Positions 1 through 9,114 of a stretch of 64,000 nt of DNA are shown here, in pieces. The DNA is from Bacteroidales bacterium (GTDB lineage: Bacteria > Bacteroidota > Bacteroidia > Bacteroidales > UBA932), in assembly GCA_017619675.1 (NCBI GenBank), contig JAFZRX010000002.1, positions 111,835 through 175,834 on the forward strand, in the 5' to 3' direction. Each line of letters starts with the position of its first letter. The stretch's first letter is position 1. Position numbers and translations under genes: made by a program. A model generated the notes under the pieces. It was not told the origin of the DNA, made no database searches, and was given only the letters and a program-made list of their open reading frames with translations.

Positions 1-996
1 ATCTGACAGGGCGAACATCTTCTGGACGTCCGCTCCACGGAGGAATCCGGTGAAGTGGAACCTGTCCGATATGCCCATCCTGGCCACCTGGCGGATGGCG
101 CGGTTCATCATGTCACCGCTTCCGGCCATCACAAAGCGCACGTTCTTGGTACGCTTGAGGACCTTGGCGGCAGCCTCGATGAAGTATTCGGGGCCTTTCT
201 GGAAGGTGATTCGGCCAAGGAAGGTGACAACCTTGTCCTTCACTCCCCTCTCCACCATGAGGTTCTCCCTTCCGGAGAAATCAACGGCGTTGTGGACCGT
301 AACCACCTTGTCCGGATTGATACCGTACTTGTTGATCACTATGTTGCGGGTGAGGTCGCTCACGGTGATGACCTTGTCGGCGGCCTCCATTCCCCTCTTC
401 TCTATGTCGAGCACGCGGGTATCCATGTGCTTCTCGTCTCCACGGTCATAGGAAGTGGCGTGTACGTGTACCACCAGGGGCTTGCCGGTAAGTTCCTTTG
501 CGGCTATTCCCGCAAGATAGGTCAGCCAGTCATGCGCGTGGATTATGTCAAAGCGGTCGCGGTTCTGCAGGGCTATGGTTCCGCCCACCATGGCGTAGCG
601 GGCAACCTCTTCCATGAGGTTTGCGCCGTACTTTCCGGAGAAATTGTATTTCTGGCCGTACTGGATGCGGAAATCCTTTACCTGGCGCCTGCGCTCCTCT
701 TCTACAACATTGGAGAACTCCTCAGGACCCACATAGGGGACCATGTCGGAATCTATATGTATGAACTTTACTTTTCCAAGGAATTCGTCCAGGGTGCTGC
801 TTACGGTGTCAACGGCTACGTCGCTGGCATTGATGATGGTAGTGGCGCTCTGGTCTTCGTCTCCGGAAGCGTGAGGCATCACGAACAGGGTCTCCACGCC
901 GTTGTGTGCGAGTCCCTTTACTATGCCCTCGCAGGCGGTTCCAAGTCCGCCTGCTATATGGGGAGGAAACTCCCAACCGAACATCAAAACTCTCAT
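1..996 (-). CDS. Glycogen-synthase-like glycosyltransferase (3' end missing)
   Basis: GT4/GT5-type retaining glycosyltransferase, N-terminal 332 residues; the C-terminus lies beyond the left window edge. The N-terminus MRVLMFGWEFPPHIAGGLG is the donor-binding loop of the glycogen/starch synthase superfamily. Further in are FDIIHAHDWLTYLAG and the Rossmann restart VVTFLGRITFQKGPEYFIEA, so both lobes are present up to the cut. It starts with ATG after AGGAGG (7-nt spacing), and that SD overlaps the stop codon of the debranching gene upstream, so translation is coupled. Last gene of a branching-debranching-synthase cluster, so it probably elongates alpha-1,4-glucan in cytoplasmic glycogen. The exact donor (ADP- or UDP-glucose) cannot be read from sequence. 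The long plus-strand frame over the same bases is a shadow. Confidence 0.85.
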   Translation of the reverse strand, partial: MRVLMFGWEFPPHIAGGLGTACEGIVKGLAHNGVETLFVMPHASGDEDQSATTIINASDVAVDTVSSTLDEFLGKVKFIHIDSDMVPYVGPEEFSNVVEEERRRQVKDFRIQYGQKYNFSGKYGANLMEEVARYAMVGGTIALQNRDRFDIIHAHDWLTYLAGIAAKELTGKPLVVHVHATSYDRGDEKHMDTRVLDIEKRGMEAADKVITVSDLTRNIVINKYGINPDKVVTVHNAVDFSGRENLMVERGVKDKVVTFLGRITFQKGPEYFIEAAAKVLKRTKNVRFVMAGSGDMMNRAIRQVARMGISDRFHFTGFLRGADVQKMFALSD

Positions 997-1007
997 GGGC
1001 ACGCCTC

Positions 1008-2948
1008 CTATTCTGCTTTATATTTATCCATCATATAATCTACTGCAAGCAGGGCGGCGGTGCTGAGGGCCGATGAGATGGCGCCGTGCGGCTCGTGCGG
1101 CGGATCGCCGTCGTAGAGCTCGGCGAAGGCGCCCACGCCGTGCTTGCTGAGGTCGTCATAGAATCCCTCGGTGAGCCACTGTACTTTCTTCCAGAAAGAC
1201 GCTCCCTTGATGTGGAAGCAGAGCGAAGCGTAGGCCTCCAGCAGGAAAGGACGGGTGCATCCCTGATGGAATGCTAGATCCCTTTCCACCTGGGATCCTT
1301 CGTATACTCCGCGGTACTTAACGTCACGCGGGGACAGGGTGCGGATTCCACGGGAGGTCACAAGTTCGTTGTCGATTATCCTGAGGATTGACTGCTTGAA
1401 GTTGTCGTCTACAGGGCTGTACTTGAGGGAGATGGCCAGCATCTGGTTTGGACGGATGTCCATGTTCTGGCCGTTGTTGTCAACGTAGTCCGCCAGGCAG
1501 CCCATGCGCTGGTTCCAGAACATACCCTGGTAATTGGCCTTGATGAGTTCCTTTATAGGAGTCCACTTGCGGACGAATTCCTTGTCACCGCCGTATTTCT
1601 GCTCCATTTCAAGGGCATAGCATATAGCATTGTACCAGAGGGCGTTGGTCTCCACCTGGTATCCGGCCCTTTCGGTGACGGGGCGGAAGTTAACATAGGC
1701 GTTCATCCATGACAACGCCACGCCGTCCTGCTGGGCCCAGAGCAGTCCGTTGGGCTGCATTGCAACCTCATGCCTTACGCCGGGAAGATAGCTCTCGAGT
1801 ATCTTACGGACAACGGTGCCGTATTTGGCCCATACCTGCTTTGCGTCGGCTCCAAAGGAGATGTATTTCTGGAGGTCTACGGCCAGGGTGAGAGGGGCCT
1901 CCACCTGGGTTGTACGGTGGTACAGGCGCTCGCTCTCATCGGCAATGAGGTTGTCGAGGATTTCCTCGAACTCCGCAGGATTGTGCTTGCCGTAGAGGGT
2001 AAGTCCCGGAAGGGCTATGAGGGTTTCCCTCAGGAGTCCGGTGAATTTCCAGGAATAGCCGGCGTTGATCATCTTGTGGCCGTTGTGGTGGGTGATGAGC
2101 CTGTCGGCGCAGCGGACAAGCTGATCCCTTCCGTTGGTGATCAACGGGGCCTTCTTATAGTTGATTGTGAAGCTTCTCTTGAAGTTTGCAGGGTTTTCTT
2201 CCTGGAGCGATGCTGAGAAGACTATTGAGTCTCCCGGCTTCATCTCTGTCTGGAACCAGCCCGGTACCAGAAGGTCCTCAATGCAGTCATAGCCGCGGCG
2301 GTACTCGTCGGAGTAGGTTATCTTGGAGTACCAGAGCGGATGATGCGTGTATTTGTATTCCGCCGCCGTGCTGTTCAGCTGAAGGTGGAGGGTAGGGAAA
2401 CCCTTGTACATGCAGAATGACGCTCCGTTGGGGATTTCCTTGTAGGAAGTGTCCGCCTGGGGATTCTGGTGCGTAAGTTCATGGATGTTCCTGAATGCCA
2501 GGAACGGCTTGAGCTGCAGGGTGGCCTTTGAAGGAGACTTCAGAAGCTCCATCTTTATCAGGATCTGGTCCTTGTCAGGAACCAGAAGGATGCTCTTGCG
2601 GAAAACGATCTCGCCCACCTTGTAGGTAAGCTGAGGTACAGGATCCGCTTCAAAATCCACTACGTATTTATGGCCTCTCGGCTCATATATGTCACCGTAG
2701 CAGTGGATGCCCAGGTTGAACTGCTTGCCGTTCACGATCAGACTCTCGTCCAGCGAGGACAGCATCAGGTACCTGTCACCTCCGAAGCGGTCCAGGGTGA
2801 CGGCCAGAAGGCCGTGATAGCGCCTGGTGTTGCACGCAACAATGGAAGTGTTGCAGTAATCGCCTCTCTTGTTGGCTGAAATAATCTCGCGCTTGAGTGA
2901 ATACGAAAGATTCACCAGCTCGTTTTTGTTAAATTTCAAAAAAGGCAT
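1008..2948 (-). CDS. Glycogen debranching enzyme (amylo-alpha-1,6-glucosidase family)
   Basis: 646 residues, usual length for the bacterial GDE/GH133-type protein. The N-terminal beta-rich domain carries TRRYHGLLAV (41-50), a family hallmark. The C-terminal (alpha/alpha)6 part has LPGLTLYGKHNPAEF, NGLLWAQQDGVALSWMNAYV and GYQVETNALWYNAI. The WMNA segment often reads WMDA in relatives as I remember them; I draw no conclusion about activity. The role is hydrolysis of alpha-1,6 branch points left by phosphorylase or transferase action in glycogen turnover. It lies 7 nt downstream of the branching enzyme gene and is coupled to the glycosyltransferase gene after it, so the three form one operon. 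No signal peptide: cytoplasmic. Confidence 0.9.
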   Translation of the reverse strand: MPFLKFNKNELVNLSYSLKREIISANKRGDYCNTSIVACNTRRYHGLLAVTLDRFGGDRYLMLSSLDESLIVNGKQFNLGIHCYGDIYEPRGHKYVVDFEADPVPQLTYKVGEIVFRKSILLVPDKDQILIKMELLKSPSKATLQLKPFLAFRNIHELTHQNPQADTSYKEIPNGASFCMYKGFPTLHLQLNSTAAEYKYTHHPLWYSKITYSDEYRRGYDCIEDLLVPGWFQTEMKPGDSIVFSASLQEENPANFKRSFTINYKKAPLITNGRDQLVRCADRLITHHNGHKMINAGYSWKFTGLLRETLIALPGLTLYGKHNPAEFEEILDNLIADESERLYHRTTQVEAPLTLAVDLQKYISFGADAKQVWAKYGTVVRKILESYLPGVRHEVAMQPNGLLWAQQDGVALSWMNAYVNFRPVTERAGYQVETNALWYNAICYALEMEQKYGGDKEFVRKWTPIKELIKANYQGMFWNQRMGCLADYVDNNGQNMDIRPNQMLAISLKYSPVDDNFKQSILRIIDNELVTSRGIRTLSPRDVKYRGVYEGSQVERDLAFHQGCTRPFLLEAYASLCFHIKGASFWKKVQWLTEGFYDDLSKHGVGAFAELYDGDPPHEPHGAISSALSTAALLAVDYMMDKYKAE

Positions 2949-2955
2949 AAACTAA

Positions 2956-4929
2956 TCAGTTAATTTTGTCAAGGACTATTGCGCACCTGCTGGGCAGATA
3001 AATAAAAAGACGGTCATTGACCGTTAAATGCGTTTCGCCCTTTTTTACCCTGTCAAAACCATCGTAGGCTACTTCATCGGAACTCAACGCAATGCGGTAT
3101 TCTCCCGCAGGAGCCGCAAAGGAATAATCCGAGAACGATTGGTCTTTGTTAAAATTCACGGCAAAGATACTATTCTTTCGCTTGAAAATCAATATTTTCT
3201 TTTCTTCATCTACCATAAGCGGTTCCGGAACGCCTTCCAGAACCCGGGCGGAGCGGATATAATGGATCATTGCGGCGTCAAACGCGGACAGACGGCCGTA
3301 TCTGAGCATGGGATTGTCCTCCAGGGACCACTGCCTTCGCGCGTACTTGAACGACCAGTCGTTACCGATGCGCGGGAAGTCTATCCACTCCGGATGTCCG
3401 AACTCGTTGCCCATGAAATTGAGGTATCCGTTACCCGCAGTTGCCGCTGTTACCAGACGGATCAGTTTGTGCAGGGCTATGCCTCGGTCCACGATCACAT
3501 CCCTGGAGCCTATGTTCATGGCGTAGTACATATGTGCGTCAATCAGGCGGAAGATTATGGTCTTGTCACCCACCAGGGCCTGGTCATGGCATTCAGCGTA
3601 ACTGATCGTCTTCTCGTCCGCCCTCTTGTTGGTGAGTTCCCACCATATCTCCCCCATGCTCCACTGCTCGTCCGATTTTTCCTTGATCCACTTTATCCAG
3701 TGGTCCGCGATGCCCATGGCCATCCTGAAGTCGAAGCCTATTCCCCCGCACTCGAACGGGGCGGCCAGACCGGGCATTCCGCTCATGTCCTCCGCGATTG
3801 TTATGGCATCCGGATATATTTCCTTGATCAGCATGTTTGCAAGCGCCAGATATATGACGGCGTTCTGGTCCACTCCCTGGTCAAAGTATAATCTATAATC
3901 CCCGAAATCCCTGCCCAGGCCGTGGTCCCAGTAAAGCATGCTGGTCACACCGTCAAAGCGGAATCCGTCCAGATGATATTCCTGAAGCCAGTACTTGCAG
4001 TTGGAGAGCAGGAAAAGGCGGGTTTCGTCCTTGCCGTAGTCAAAGCATCGGCTTCCCCATGCGGGGTGACGGCCCTGCGGGCCGGAGAAGAAGTACAGGT
4101 CATCCCTGCCGTCGAACTCGCTTAGGCCTTCCGCAACGTTCTCCACGCTGTGGGAATGGACTATGTCCATGATCACGGCTATCCCGCGCTTGTGGGCGTC
4201 ATCCACCAGCGCCTTGAACTCCTCCGGGGTGCCGAAGCGGGAACTGAGCGCATAGAAATTGGACACCTGATACCCGAAGGAGCCGTAATACGGATGCTCC
4301 TGAAGGGCCATTATCTGTATGGTGTCATACCCCAGGGCCTCAACGCGCGGCAGGACGTTCTTGCGGAAGTCAGTGAAAGAAGCCACTTTCTCCTCTTCCG
4401 AACTCATTCCAATGTGGCATTCGTATATGAGAGGATTCTTGCGCCTGCCCGGGCGCTTGTACCTCCACACGTAAGGCTTGGGAGGACTCCATACCTGGGC
4501 GGAGAAGACCTTGGTGACAGGATCCTGTACCGTCCTGTTGGCATAGGCAGGAAGCCTTTCTCCGGCGCCGCCCGGCCATTCTATGTAAAGTTTGTAGAGG
4601 GATCCGTGGTGCATGAACAGTTCAGGAAGCTTTATTTCCCAGTTCCCATGTCCTACCGGCTTGAGGGCGTACGCCTCCGTGCGCTTCCAGTTGTTGAATT
4701 CTCCAACCAGATATATGCGGGTGGCGTTGGGCGCCCACTCGCGGAACACCCATGAACCGTCCTTCTGTCTGTGAAGGCCGTAGTACAGATGGTTGTTGAC
4801 GGCCTTGTCAAGTGAACCGCCCGCAGCCAGATGTTCCCTGGTAATCAGGATATCCCTGTGACGTTTGTCTATGGCGAACTTCCACGACTCAAGCCATGGA
4901 TCGGTCTCGTATATCATCTTCTTTGGCAT
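2956..4929 (-). CDS. glgB: 1,4-alpha-glucan branching enzyme (GH13)
   Basis: 657 residues. A CBM48-type module lies near residues 50-135 (FREWAPNATRIYLVGEFNNW), followed by a GH13 barrel and a C-terminal beta domain. Catalytic regions are visible: DGFRFDGVTSM (nucleophile Asp), ITIAEDMSGMPG (acid/base Glu) and SYAECHDQALVGDKT (transition-state His-Asp). The domain layout is closer to the eukaryote-like GH13_8 branching enzymes common in Bacteroidota than to E. coli GlgB. It transfers alpha-1,4 segments to alpha-1,6 positions during glycogen synthesis. Its ATG is 1 nt after the stop of xseB, so it is cotranscribed with the exonuclease genes and with the debranching and synthase genes downstream. 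Confidence 0.93.
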   Translation of the reverse strand: MPKKMIYETDPWLESWKFAIDKRHRDILITREHLAAGGSLDKAVNNHLYYGLHRQKDGSWVFREWAPNATRIYLVGEFNNWKRTEAYALKPVGHGNWEIKLPELFMHHGSLYKLYIEWPGGAGERLPAYANRTVQDPVTKVFSAQVWSPPKPYVWRYKRPGRRKNPLIYECHIGMSSEEEKVASFTDFRKNVLPRVEALGYDTIQIMALQEHPYYGSFGYQVSNFYALSSRFGTPEEFKALVDDAHKRGIAVIMDIVHSHSVENVAEGLSEFDGRDDLYFFSGPQGRHPAWGSRCFDYGKDETRLFLLSNCKYWLQEYHLDGFRFDGVTSMLYWDHGLGRDFGDYRLYFDQGVDQNAVIYLALANMLIKEIYPDAITIAEDMSGMPGLAAPFECGGIGFDFRMAMGIADHWIKWIKEKSDEQWSMGEIWWELTNKRADEKTISYAECHDQALVGDKTIIFRLIDAHMYYAMNIGSRDVIVDRGIALHKLIRLVTAATAGNGYLNFMGNEFGHPEWIDFPRIGNDWSFKYARRQWSLEDNPMLRYGRLSAFDAAMIHYIRSARVLEGVPEPLMVDEEKKILIFKRKNSIFAVNFNKDQSFSDYSFAAPAGEYRIALSSDEVAYDGFDRVKKGETHLTVNDRLFIYLPSRCAIVLDKIN

Positions 4930-4930
4930 A

Positions 4931-5107
4931 TCACTTCTCCATTTCGTCTACTTTCTCCCTGGCCGTGCGCAGGTAGGCGCGGCAGGCGTCAGCCAGCTCG
5001 CGCGTGCGGGCCAGGTACTTGTCTATTTCTTCAATGCTGGAGGAAGGGTCCTCTACCTTGAGGGCTATCTGCTCCAGTTCTTCTATGGCTTTGTTGTAGT
5101 CAAACAT
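4931..5107 (-). CDS. xseB: Exodeoxyribonuclease VII small subunit
   Basis: A 58-residue ORF starting MFDYNKAIEELEQIALKVED and ending REKVDEMEK, an all-helical acidic/basic pattern typical of XseB (YE.A..ELE.I...LE....LEE....Y..G). It sits between xseA (stop 2 nt before this ATG) and glgB (ATG 1 nt after this stop). XseB subunits bind XseA to form exonuclease VII, which degrades single-stranded DNA to oligonucleotides in repair. It is a little shorter than typical XseB (70-80 residues). Position next to xseA makes the call firm. Confidence 0.88.
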   Translation of the reverse strand: MFDYNKAIEELEQIALKVEDPSSSIEEIDKYLARTRELADACRAYLRTAREKVDEMEK

Positions 5108-5109
5108 AA

Positions 5110-6216
5110 TCAGTCAGTTATTACGGCACCCTGTGAGCCGTCCGCAAACAATATCCTCACCCTGTCCCCGGCCTTGAGTTTCCCGGCGCTCTTGAGCACC
5201 ACCCCGCCGCTGTCCGTGACCAGGGTATAACCCCTGGACAGGACGCTGCGCGGGTCCGCCGCGTTTATGCGCTCCACCAGCATGTCCACCTTGGAGGCCA
5301 TCGCCTGCAACTTTGAGTTGAAGGCGAGGCGCAGGCGCGAGGTATACGAGGCGATGCGCTCGTCCTCCGCCATATAGCAGCCTATGAATTCGTCCGCAAG
5401 CGCCGTGGGCGTCTTGAGGAATGAGTAGGCCACCATGTCGGCCACGTGGTAATCCTTGTCATGCCCTATGGCGGTGAACACCGGCAGGGGGCAGTTGGCA
5501 ATGTTGAAGCACAGGCCGTAATCGTCAAAGCACTGCAGGTCAAAGTTGGAGCCGCCTCCGCGCAGGATGAGCACGGCGTCGTACTGCTTGTCCGCCGCCT
5601 GCACTTCCTCCAGCGCATCGGAAATGGATTCCGGGGCCAGGTTCCCCTGCATTGTGGCCGGGAACAGGTCCACGCTGAAGGCGAAGCCGTACTCGTTTTC
5701 CAGCAGATGTCTGCTGAAATCCCCGAATCCGGCGGCGTCAGGGGCGGAAATGACCGCCAGCGAGTAAGGGAGCGGCGCCAGTCTCAGCCCCGCCTGCTTC
5801 TCCATAAGCCCTTCTTCCTGAAGCTTTGCAATAGTTTCCCTACGGATCCGCTCCTGCTCTCCCAGCGTGACGTCAGGGTCTATGTCGTCGATGGTCAGTG
5901 TAAGGCCGTACAGGGCGCTGTAACTTACCTGCACGCGCACCAGCAGTGACATTCCAACCTGGATGTCCCCGCCAGCGGCCTCGCGGAACATACGGCTCAG
6001 CAGGGTGTACCTGCTCCGCCATATCACCGCCTTGGCCTTTGCCACCACCCCGCCCGTACCGCTCTGGCACAGGTCCATGTAGCAGTGGCCGTTGCCCTTG
6101 ACCTGGATGGAGCTGACCTCAGCCTTCACCCACAGCTTGTCCGGGAAGAGGTCTTCCAACCCCTCCTGTATGCTGTCCTGCAAGGTCAGGAGATCTATGT
6201 ATGCCTCATCCGTCAT
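5110..6216 (-). CDS. xseA: Exodeoxyribonuclease VII large subunit
   Basis: 368 residues: N-terminal OB-fold nucleic-acid-binding domain (about 1-105, with LWVKAEVSSIQVKGNGHCYM), then the catalytic Exonuc_VII_L domain with LAVISAPDAAGFGDF, AVLILRGGGSNFDL, VFTAIGHDKDYHVADMVAY and KTPTALADEFI. It is shorter than the E. coli protein (about 456) because the coiled-coil region is reduced, as in other Bacteroidota. C-terminal RSVLSRGYTLVTD is the usual terminal strand. ATP-independent degradation of ssDNA from both ends, cytoplasmic, with XseB. The start overlaps the def stop by 4 nt (ATGA). Confidence 0.93.
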   Translation of the reverse strand: MTDEAYIDLLTLQDSIQEGLEDLFPDKLWVKAEVSSIQVKGNGHCYMDLCQSGTGGVVAKAKAVIWRSRYTLLSRMFREAAGGDIQVGMSLLVRVQVSYSALYGLTLTIDDIDPDVTLGEQERIRRETIAKLQEEGLMEKQAGLRLAPLPYSLAVISAPDAAGFGDFSRHLLENEYGFAFSVDLFPATMQGNLAPESISDALEEVQAADKQYDAVLILRGGGSNFDLQCFDDYGLCFNIANCPLPVFTAIGHDKDYHVADMVAYSFLKTPTALADEFIGCYMAEDERIASYTSRLRLAFNSKLQAMASKVDMLVERINAADPRSVLSRGYTLVTDSGGVVLKSAGKLKAGDRVRILFADGSQGAVITD

Positions 6217-6803
6217 TCTGCAAGTTTGTCAATATACAGGACTCCGTCCAGATGGTCGGTCTCATGCTGGAAAATGACAGCGGTGAAACCCTGGACGGTC
6301 TCCACGGTATCTTTGAGAGTATACGGGGATGTATAGCTGATGTCTATGTCCTGATAGCGCAGCACCTCTCCCCTGCGGTCCGGGACGGAAAGGCAGCCCT
6401 CGCCTCCCGCAACCATCTCTCCACGCGTGCGTATAACGCGTATGTTGGGATATACCTCGAAAGGTTCTCCCTCCTTGTCGAAGCGCTGTACCGCCACCAC
6501 CCTTCTCAGGATACCCACCTGCGGCGCCGCTATACCCACGCCGTCCTGCTCAGGAGAGGTCACCGTGGCAATCAGTTTCCGCTCCAGTTCCTTGTACTCG
6601 CTTCCCGCGACAAGTTCGGCGGGGAGCTCGCGGCTGGGGGTGCGGAGCACCAGGGAATCTTTCCTGTGGTCTATGGTCAACACCCTCATCACCGGGTCAG
6701 GATCCACGATGAGTGCCTGCTCGGCAAAAGACCAATTTTTATTCGGGCCCTCGCTGCAGGATGCTGTGGCAAGGACAAGGGCGATCAAAGCAATGCGCTT
6801 CAT
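6213..6803 (-). CDS. Peptide deformylase-family lipoprotein
   Basis: 196 residues with all three deformylase motifs intact: GVGIAAPQVG (88-97), EGCLSVP (135-141, metal ligand Cys137) and QHETDHLDG (HExxH at 170-174). Unlike a classical Def it begins MKRIALIALVLATASCSEG, a lipoprotein-type signal peptide with candidate lipidated Cys16, followed by about 20 extra residues before the catalytic fold. The expected location is the periplasm or outer membrane, where co-translational N-formyl removal cannot occur. The substrate is therefore unknown; periplasmic scavenging or processing of formylated peptides is only a guess. It sits between der (4-nt gap) and xseA (4-nt overlap). Gene symbol withheld because a cytoplasmic def presumably exists elsewhere. 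Confidence 0.85.
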   Translation of the reverse strand: MKRIALIALVLATASCSEGPNKNWSFAEQALIVDPDPVMRVLTIDHRKDSLVLRTPSRELPAELVAGSEYKELERKLIATVTSPEQDGVGIAAPQVGILRRVVAVQRFDKEGEPFEVYPNIRVIRTRGEMVAGGEGCLSVPDRRGEVLRYQDIDISYTSPYTLKDTVETVQGFTAVIFQHETDHLDGVLYIDKLAE

Positions 6804-6807
6804 AGTT

Positions 6808-8118
6808 TTACTTTTGTCTGATATAAATCTGGACCGGACAACCGCTGAACGGGAAGTTCTCCCTCAATTTGTTTTCCAGGAAACGCTTGTAAGGGTCTTT
6901 CACATACTGCGGAAGATTGCAGAAGAAAGCGAAGGCCGGGAATTTGGTTGGCAGCTGGGTCACATATTTGATTTTCACGTACTTGCCCTTCCATGCCGGC
7001 GGCGGGGTCTCCTCGATTATTGGAAGGAGCACGTCGTTCAGGCGGGCCGTAGGGATCTTGCTTGAATAATTGTCGTAAACGGTTGCCACGGCGTTGAGCA
7101 CGTCCAGGATCCTCTGCTTGTTGGTGACGGAGGTGAATATGATTGGAATGTCGTCAAACGGGGCTATCTTCTGCCTTAGGGCCCTCTCATAATCTCTCAG
7201 GGTGTTGCTCTCCTTCTCAAAGAGGTCCCATTTATTCACCACCAGGACGCACCCCTTGCGGTTTTTCTGGATAAGGTTGAAGATGCTCATGTCCTGCGCT
7301 TCCATTCCACTGTTGGCATCAATCATAAGGACACAGACATCCGCATGCTCTATCACGCGGATGGAACGCATCACGGAATAGAACTCCAGGTCCTCGTGGA
7401 CCTTGGCCTTGCGCCTCATTCCCGCGGTGTCCACCAGCATGAACTCGTGGCCGAACTTGTTGTAATAAGTAGATATCGAGTCCCTGGTGGTACCCGCCAC
7501 CGGGGTGACAATGTTCCTCTCTTCTCCCAGGAGGGCGTTGGTCAGGGATGACTTACCCACGTTAGGCTTGCCCACGATTGCGATGTGCGGGAGATCCGCG
7601 CGGTCCATGTCCTTGTCATCGTCATCCGGAGGGAGGACTCGGAGCACCTCGTCCAGGAGGTCTCCGGTTCCGCTTCCGTTGGCCGCGGAAATGCTCCAGA
7701 CCTCTCCCAGGCCCAGGCCGTAGAACTGGTAGGCGTCGTACATCTTCTCCCCCGTGTCAACCTTGTTGACGCAAAGCACGACGGGCTTCTTGGAGCGGCG
7801 CAGCACGTCCGCTATCTCAGCGTCGTAATCAGTTATTCCGGTAGCCGCCTCAACCATGAACAGGACGGCGTCCGATTCCTCAATGGCTATCTCCACCTGA
7901 CGACGGATGGCAGTCTCGAACACATCGTCGGAATTGCTTGTATAGCCCCCCGTATCCACTACGGAAAACTCCCTTCCGCACCACTCGCAACGGCCGTAGT
8001 GACGGTCCCGCGTCACACCCGCGGTATCGTCTACAATGGCCTTGCGCATACCTACAAGGCGGTTGAAGAGAGTGGACTTGCCCACGTTGGGGCGTCCTAC
8101 TATAGCTACTAGACTCAT
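6808..8118 (-). CDS. der: Ribosome-biogenesis GTPase Der (EngA)
   Basis: 436 residues with two tandem G domains and a C-terminal KH-like domain. G domain 1: [31 protein letters not shown] domain 2: [27 protein letters not shown]. The C-terminal part (about 350-436) ends in [12 protein letters not shown]. Der is an essential GTPase that acts in 50S subunit maturation. It follows prs after 18 nt and precedes the deformylase gene by 4 nt in the same minus-strand run. Confidence 0.97.
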   Translation of the reverse strand: MSLVAIVGRPNVGKSTLFNRLVGMRKAIVDDTAGVTRDRHYGRCEWCGREFSVVDTGGYTSNSDDVFETAIRRQVEIAIEESDAVLFMVEAATGITDYDAEIADVLRRSKKPVVLCVNKVDTGEKMYDAYQFYGLGLGEVWSISAANGSGTGDLLDEVLRVLPPDDDDKDMDRADLPHIAIVGKPNVGKSSLTNALLGEERNIVTPVAGTTRDSISTYYNKFGHEFMLVDTAGMRRKAKVHEDLEFYSVMRSIRVIEHADVCVLMIDANSGMEAQDMSIFNLIQKNRKGCVLVVNKWDLFEKESNTLRDYERALRQKIAPFDDIPIIFTSVTNKQRILDVLNAVATVYDNYSSKIPTARLNDVLLPIIEETPPPAWKGKYVKIKYVTQLPTKFPAFAFFCNLPQYVKDPYKRFLENKLRENFPFSGCPVQIYIRQK

Positions 8119-8136
8119 TATAAAGAGATGATGCTT

Positions 8137-9114
8137 CTAAAATATAAACTCCGTGCTAACCGGCTCGTAATAGTAAACCTTGCGGATGATGCTGGCGAAA
8201 ACCTCAGCCATTGAGATCACAGTAATCTTACTGGTGTCCGTTCCTTCCGGGGCGTGGAGAGGGATGGTGTCGGTTATCATGACCTCAGTGAGGTAGGAAT
8301 CGTTGATATTGTCGAACGCCTTGCCGGAAAGGATTCCGTGTGTCGCGCAGGCCCTTACGCTGGAAGCGCCCTTGGACATCAGGACCTCGGCGGCCTTGCG
8401 CAGGGTTCCGGCGGTGTCAATCATATCGTCCACGATCACGATGTCCCTTCCCTCGACGTCTCCGATGGCCGTGATGGAGGATACCACGTTGGCCTTCTCC
8501 CTGGTCTTGTGGCAGATGACCACCGGGCATACCAGTTCCTTGGCGTATGCATTGGCCCTCTTGGCGCCTCCCATGTCAGGTGCTGCTATGGAAAGGTTTG
8601 GAAGATGCAGGCTCTGGATATAGGGGATGAACACCTTGCTGGCATAGACGTGGTCTACCGGGATGTCGAAGAATCCCTGGATCTGGGCGGCGTGCAAATC
8701 GCACGTCATAACCCTGTCAACGCCTGCGGCGGTAAGTATATTGGCTATCAGCTTGGCGCCGATGGAAACCCTGGGGCGGTCCTTGCGGTCCTGCCTGGCC
8801 CATCCGAAATACGGGATTACCGCGATAACCTTTGAGGCCGATGCCCTCTTTGCCGCATCAATGGTGAACAGCAGTTCCATGAGGTTCTCAGCCGGAGGGA
8901 AGGTTGACTGAAGCAGGAATACGGTTGCGCCGCGGACGCTCTCGGTGAACTGGGGCTGGAATTCCCCGTCGCTGAAAGGAGTGACCTCAAGCATACCCAG
9001 GTGAAGCCTTTCCTCTCCGGGAAGGATGTGCGCGTTCCACGATTCCACAACCTTCTCCGCAAAACCCTTGGACGCCCTGCAGGCGAACAGTTCTATTCTG
9101 TGTTCCTTTATCAT
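8137..9114 (-). CDS. prs: Ribose-phosphate pyrophosphokinase (PRPP synthetase)
   Basis: 325 residues, normal length. Motifs: FSDGEFQPQFTESVRGATVFLLQS, YFGWARQDRKDRPRVSIGAKLIANIL (ATP and ribose-5-phosphate sites), VMTCDLHAAQIQGFFDIPVDH and the PRPP loop DIVIVDDMIDTAGT (long motifs cited in part; see about residues 45-75, 100-125, 140-160, 225-240). It makes PRPP for nucleotide, His and Trp synthesis and so feeds the purine salvage enzymes encoded at 58-60.7 kb. The ATG overlaps the engB stop by 4 nt, implying coupling. Confidence 0.96.
   Translation of the reverse strand: MIKEHRIELFACRASKGFAEKVVESWNAHILPGEERLHLGMLEVTPFSDGEFQPQFTESVRGATVFLLQSTFPPAENLMELLFTIDAAKRASASKVIAVIPYFGWARQDRKDRPRVSIGAKLIANILTAAGVDRVMTCDLHAAQIQGFFDIPVDHVYASKVFIPYIQSLHLPNLSIAAPDMGGAKRANAYAKELVCPVVICHKTREKANVVSSITAIGDVEGRDIVIVDDMIDTAGTLRKAAEVLMSKGASSVRACATHGILSGKAFDNINDSYLTEVMITDTIPLHAPEGTDTSKITVISMAEVFASIIRKVYYYEPVSTEFIF

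Noticed and set aside
55-1038. 327-codon plus-strand open frame
   Set aside because: It is the antisense shadow of the glycosyltransferase gene, whose minus-strand product has clear family motifs and an SD.
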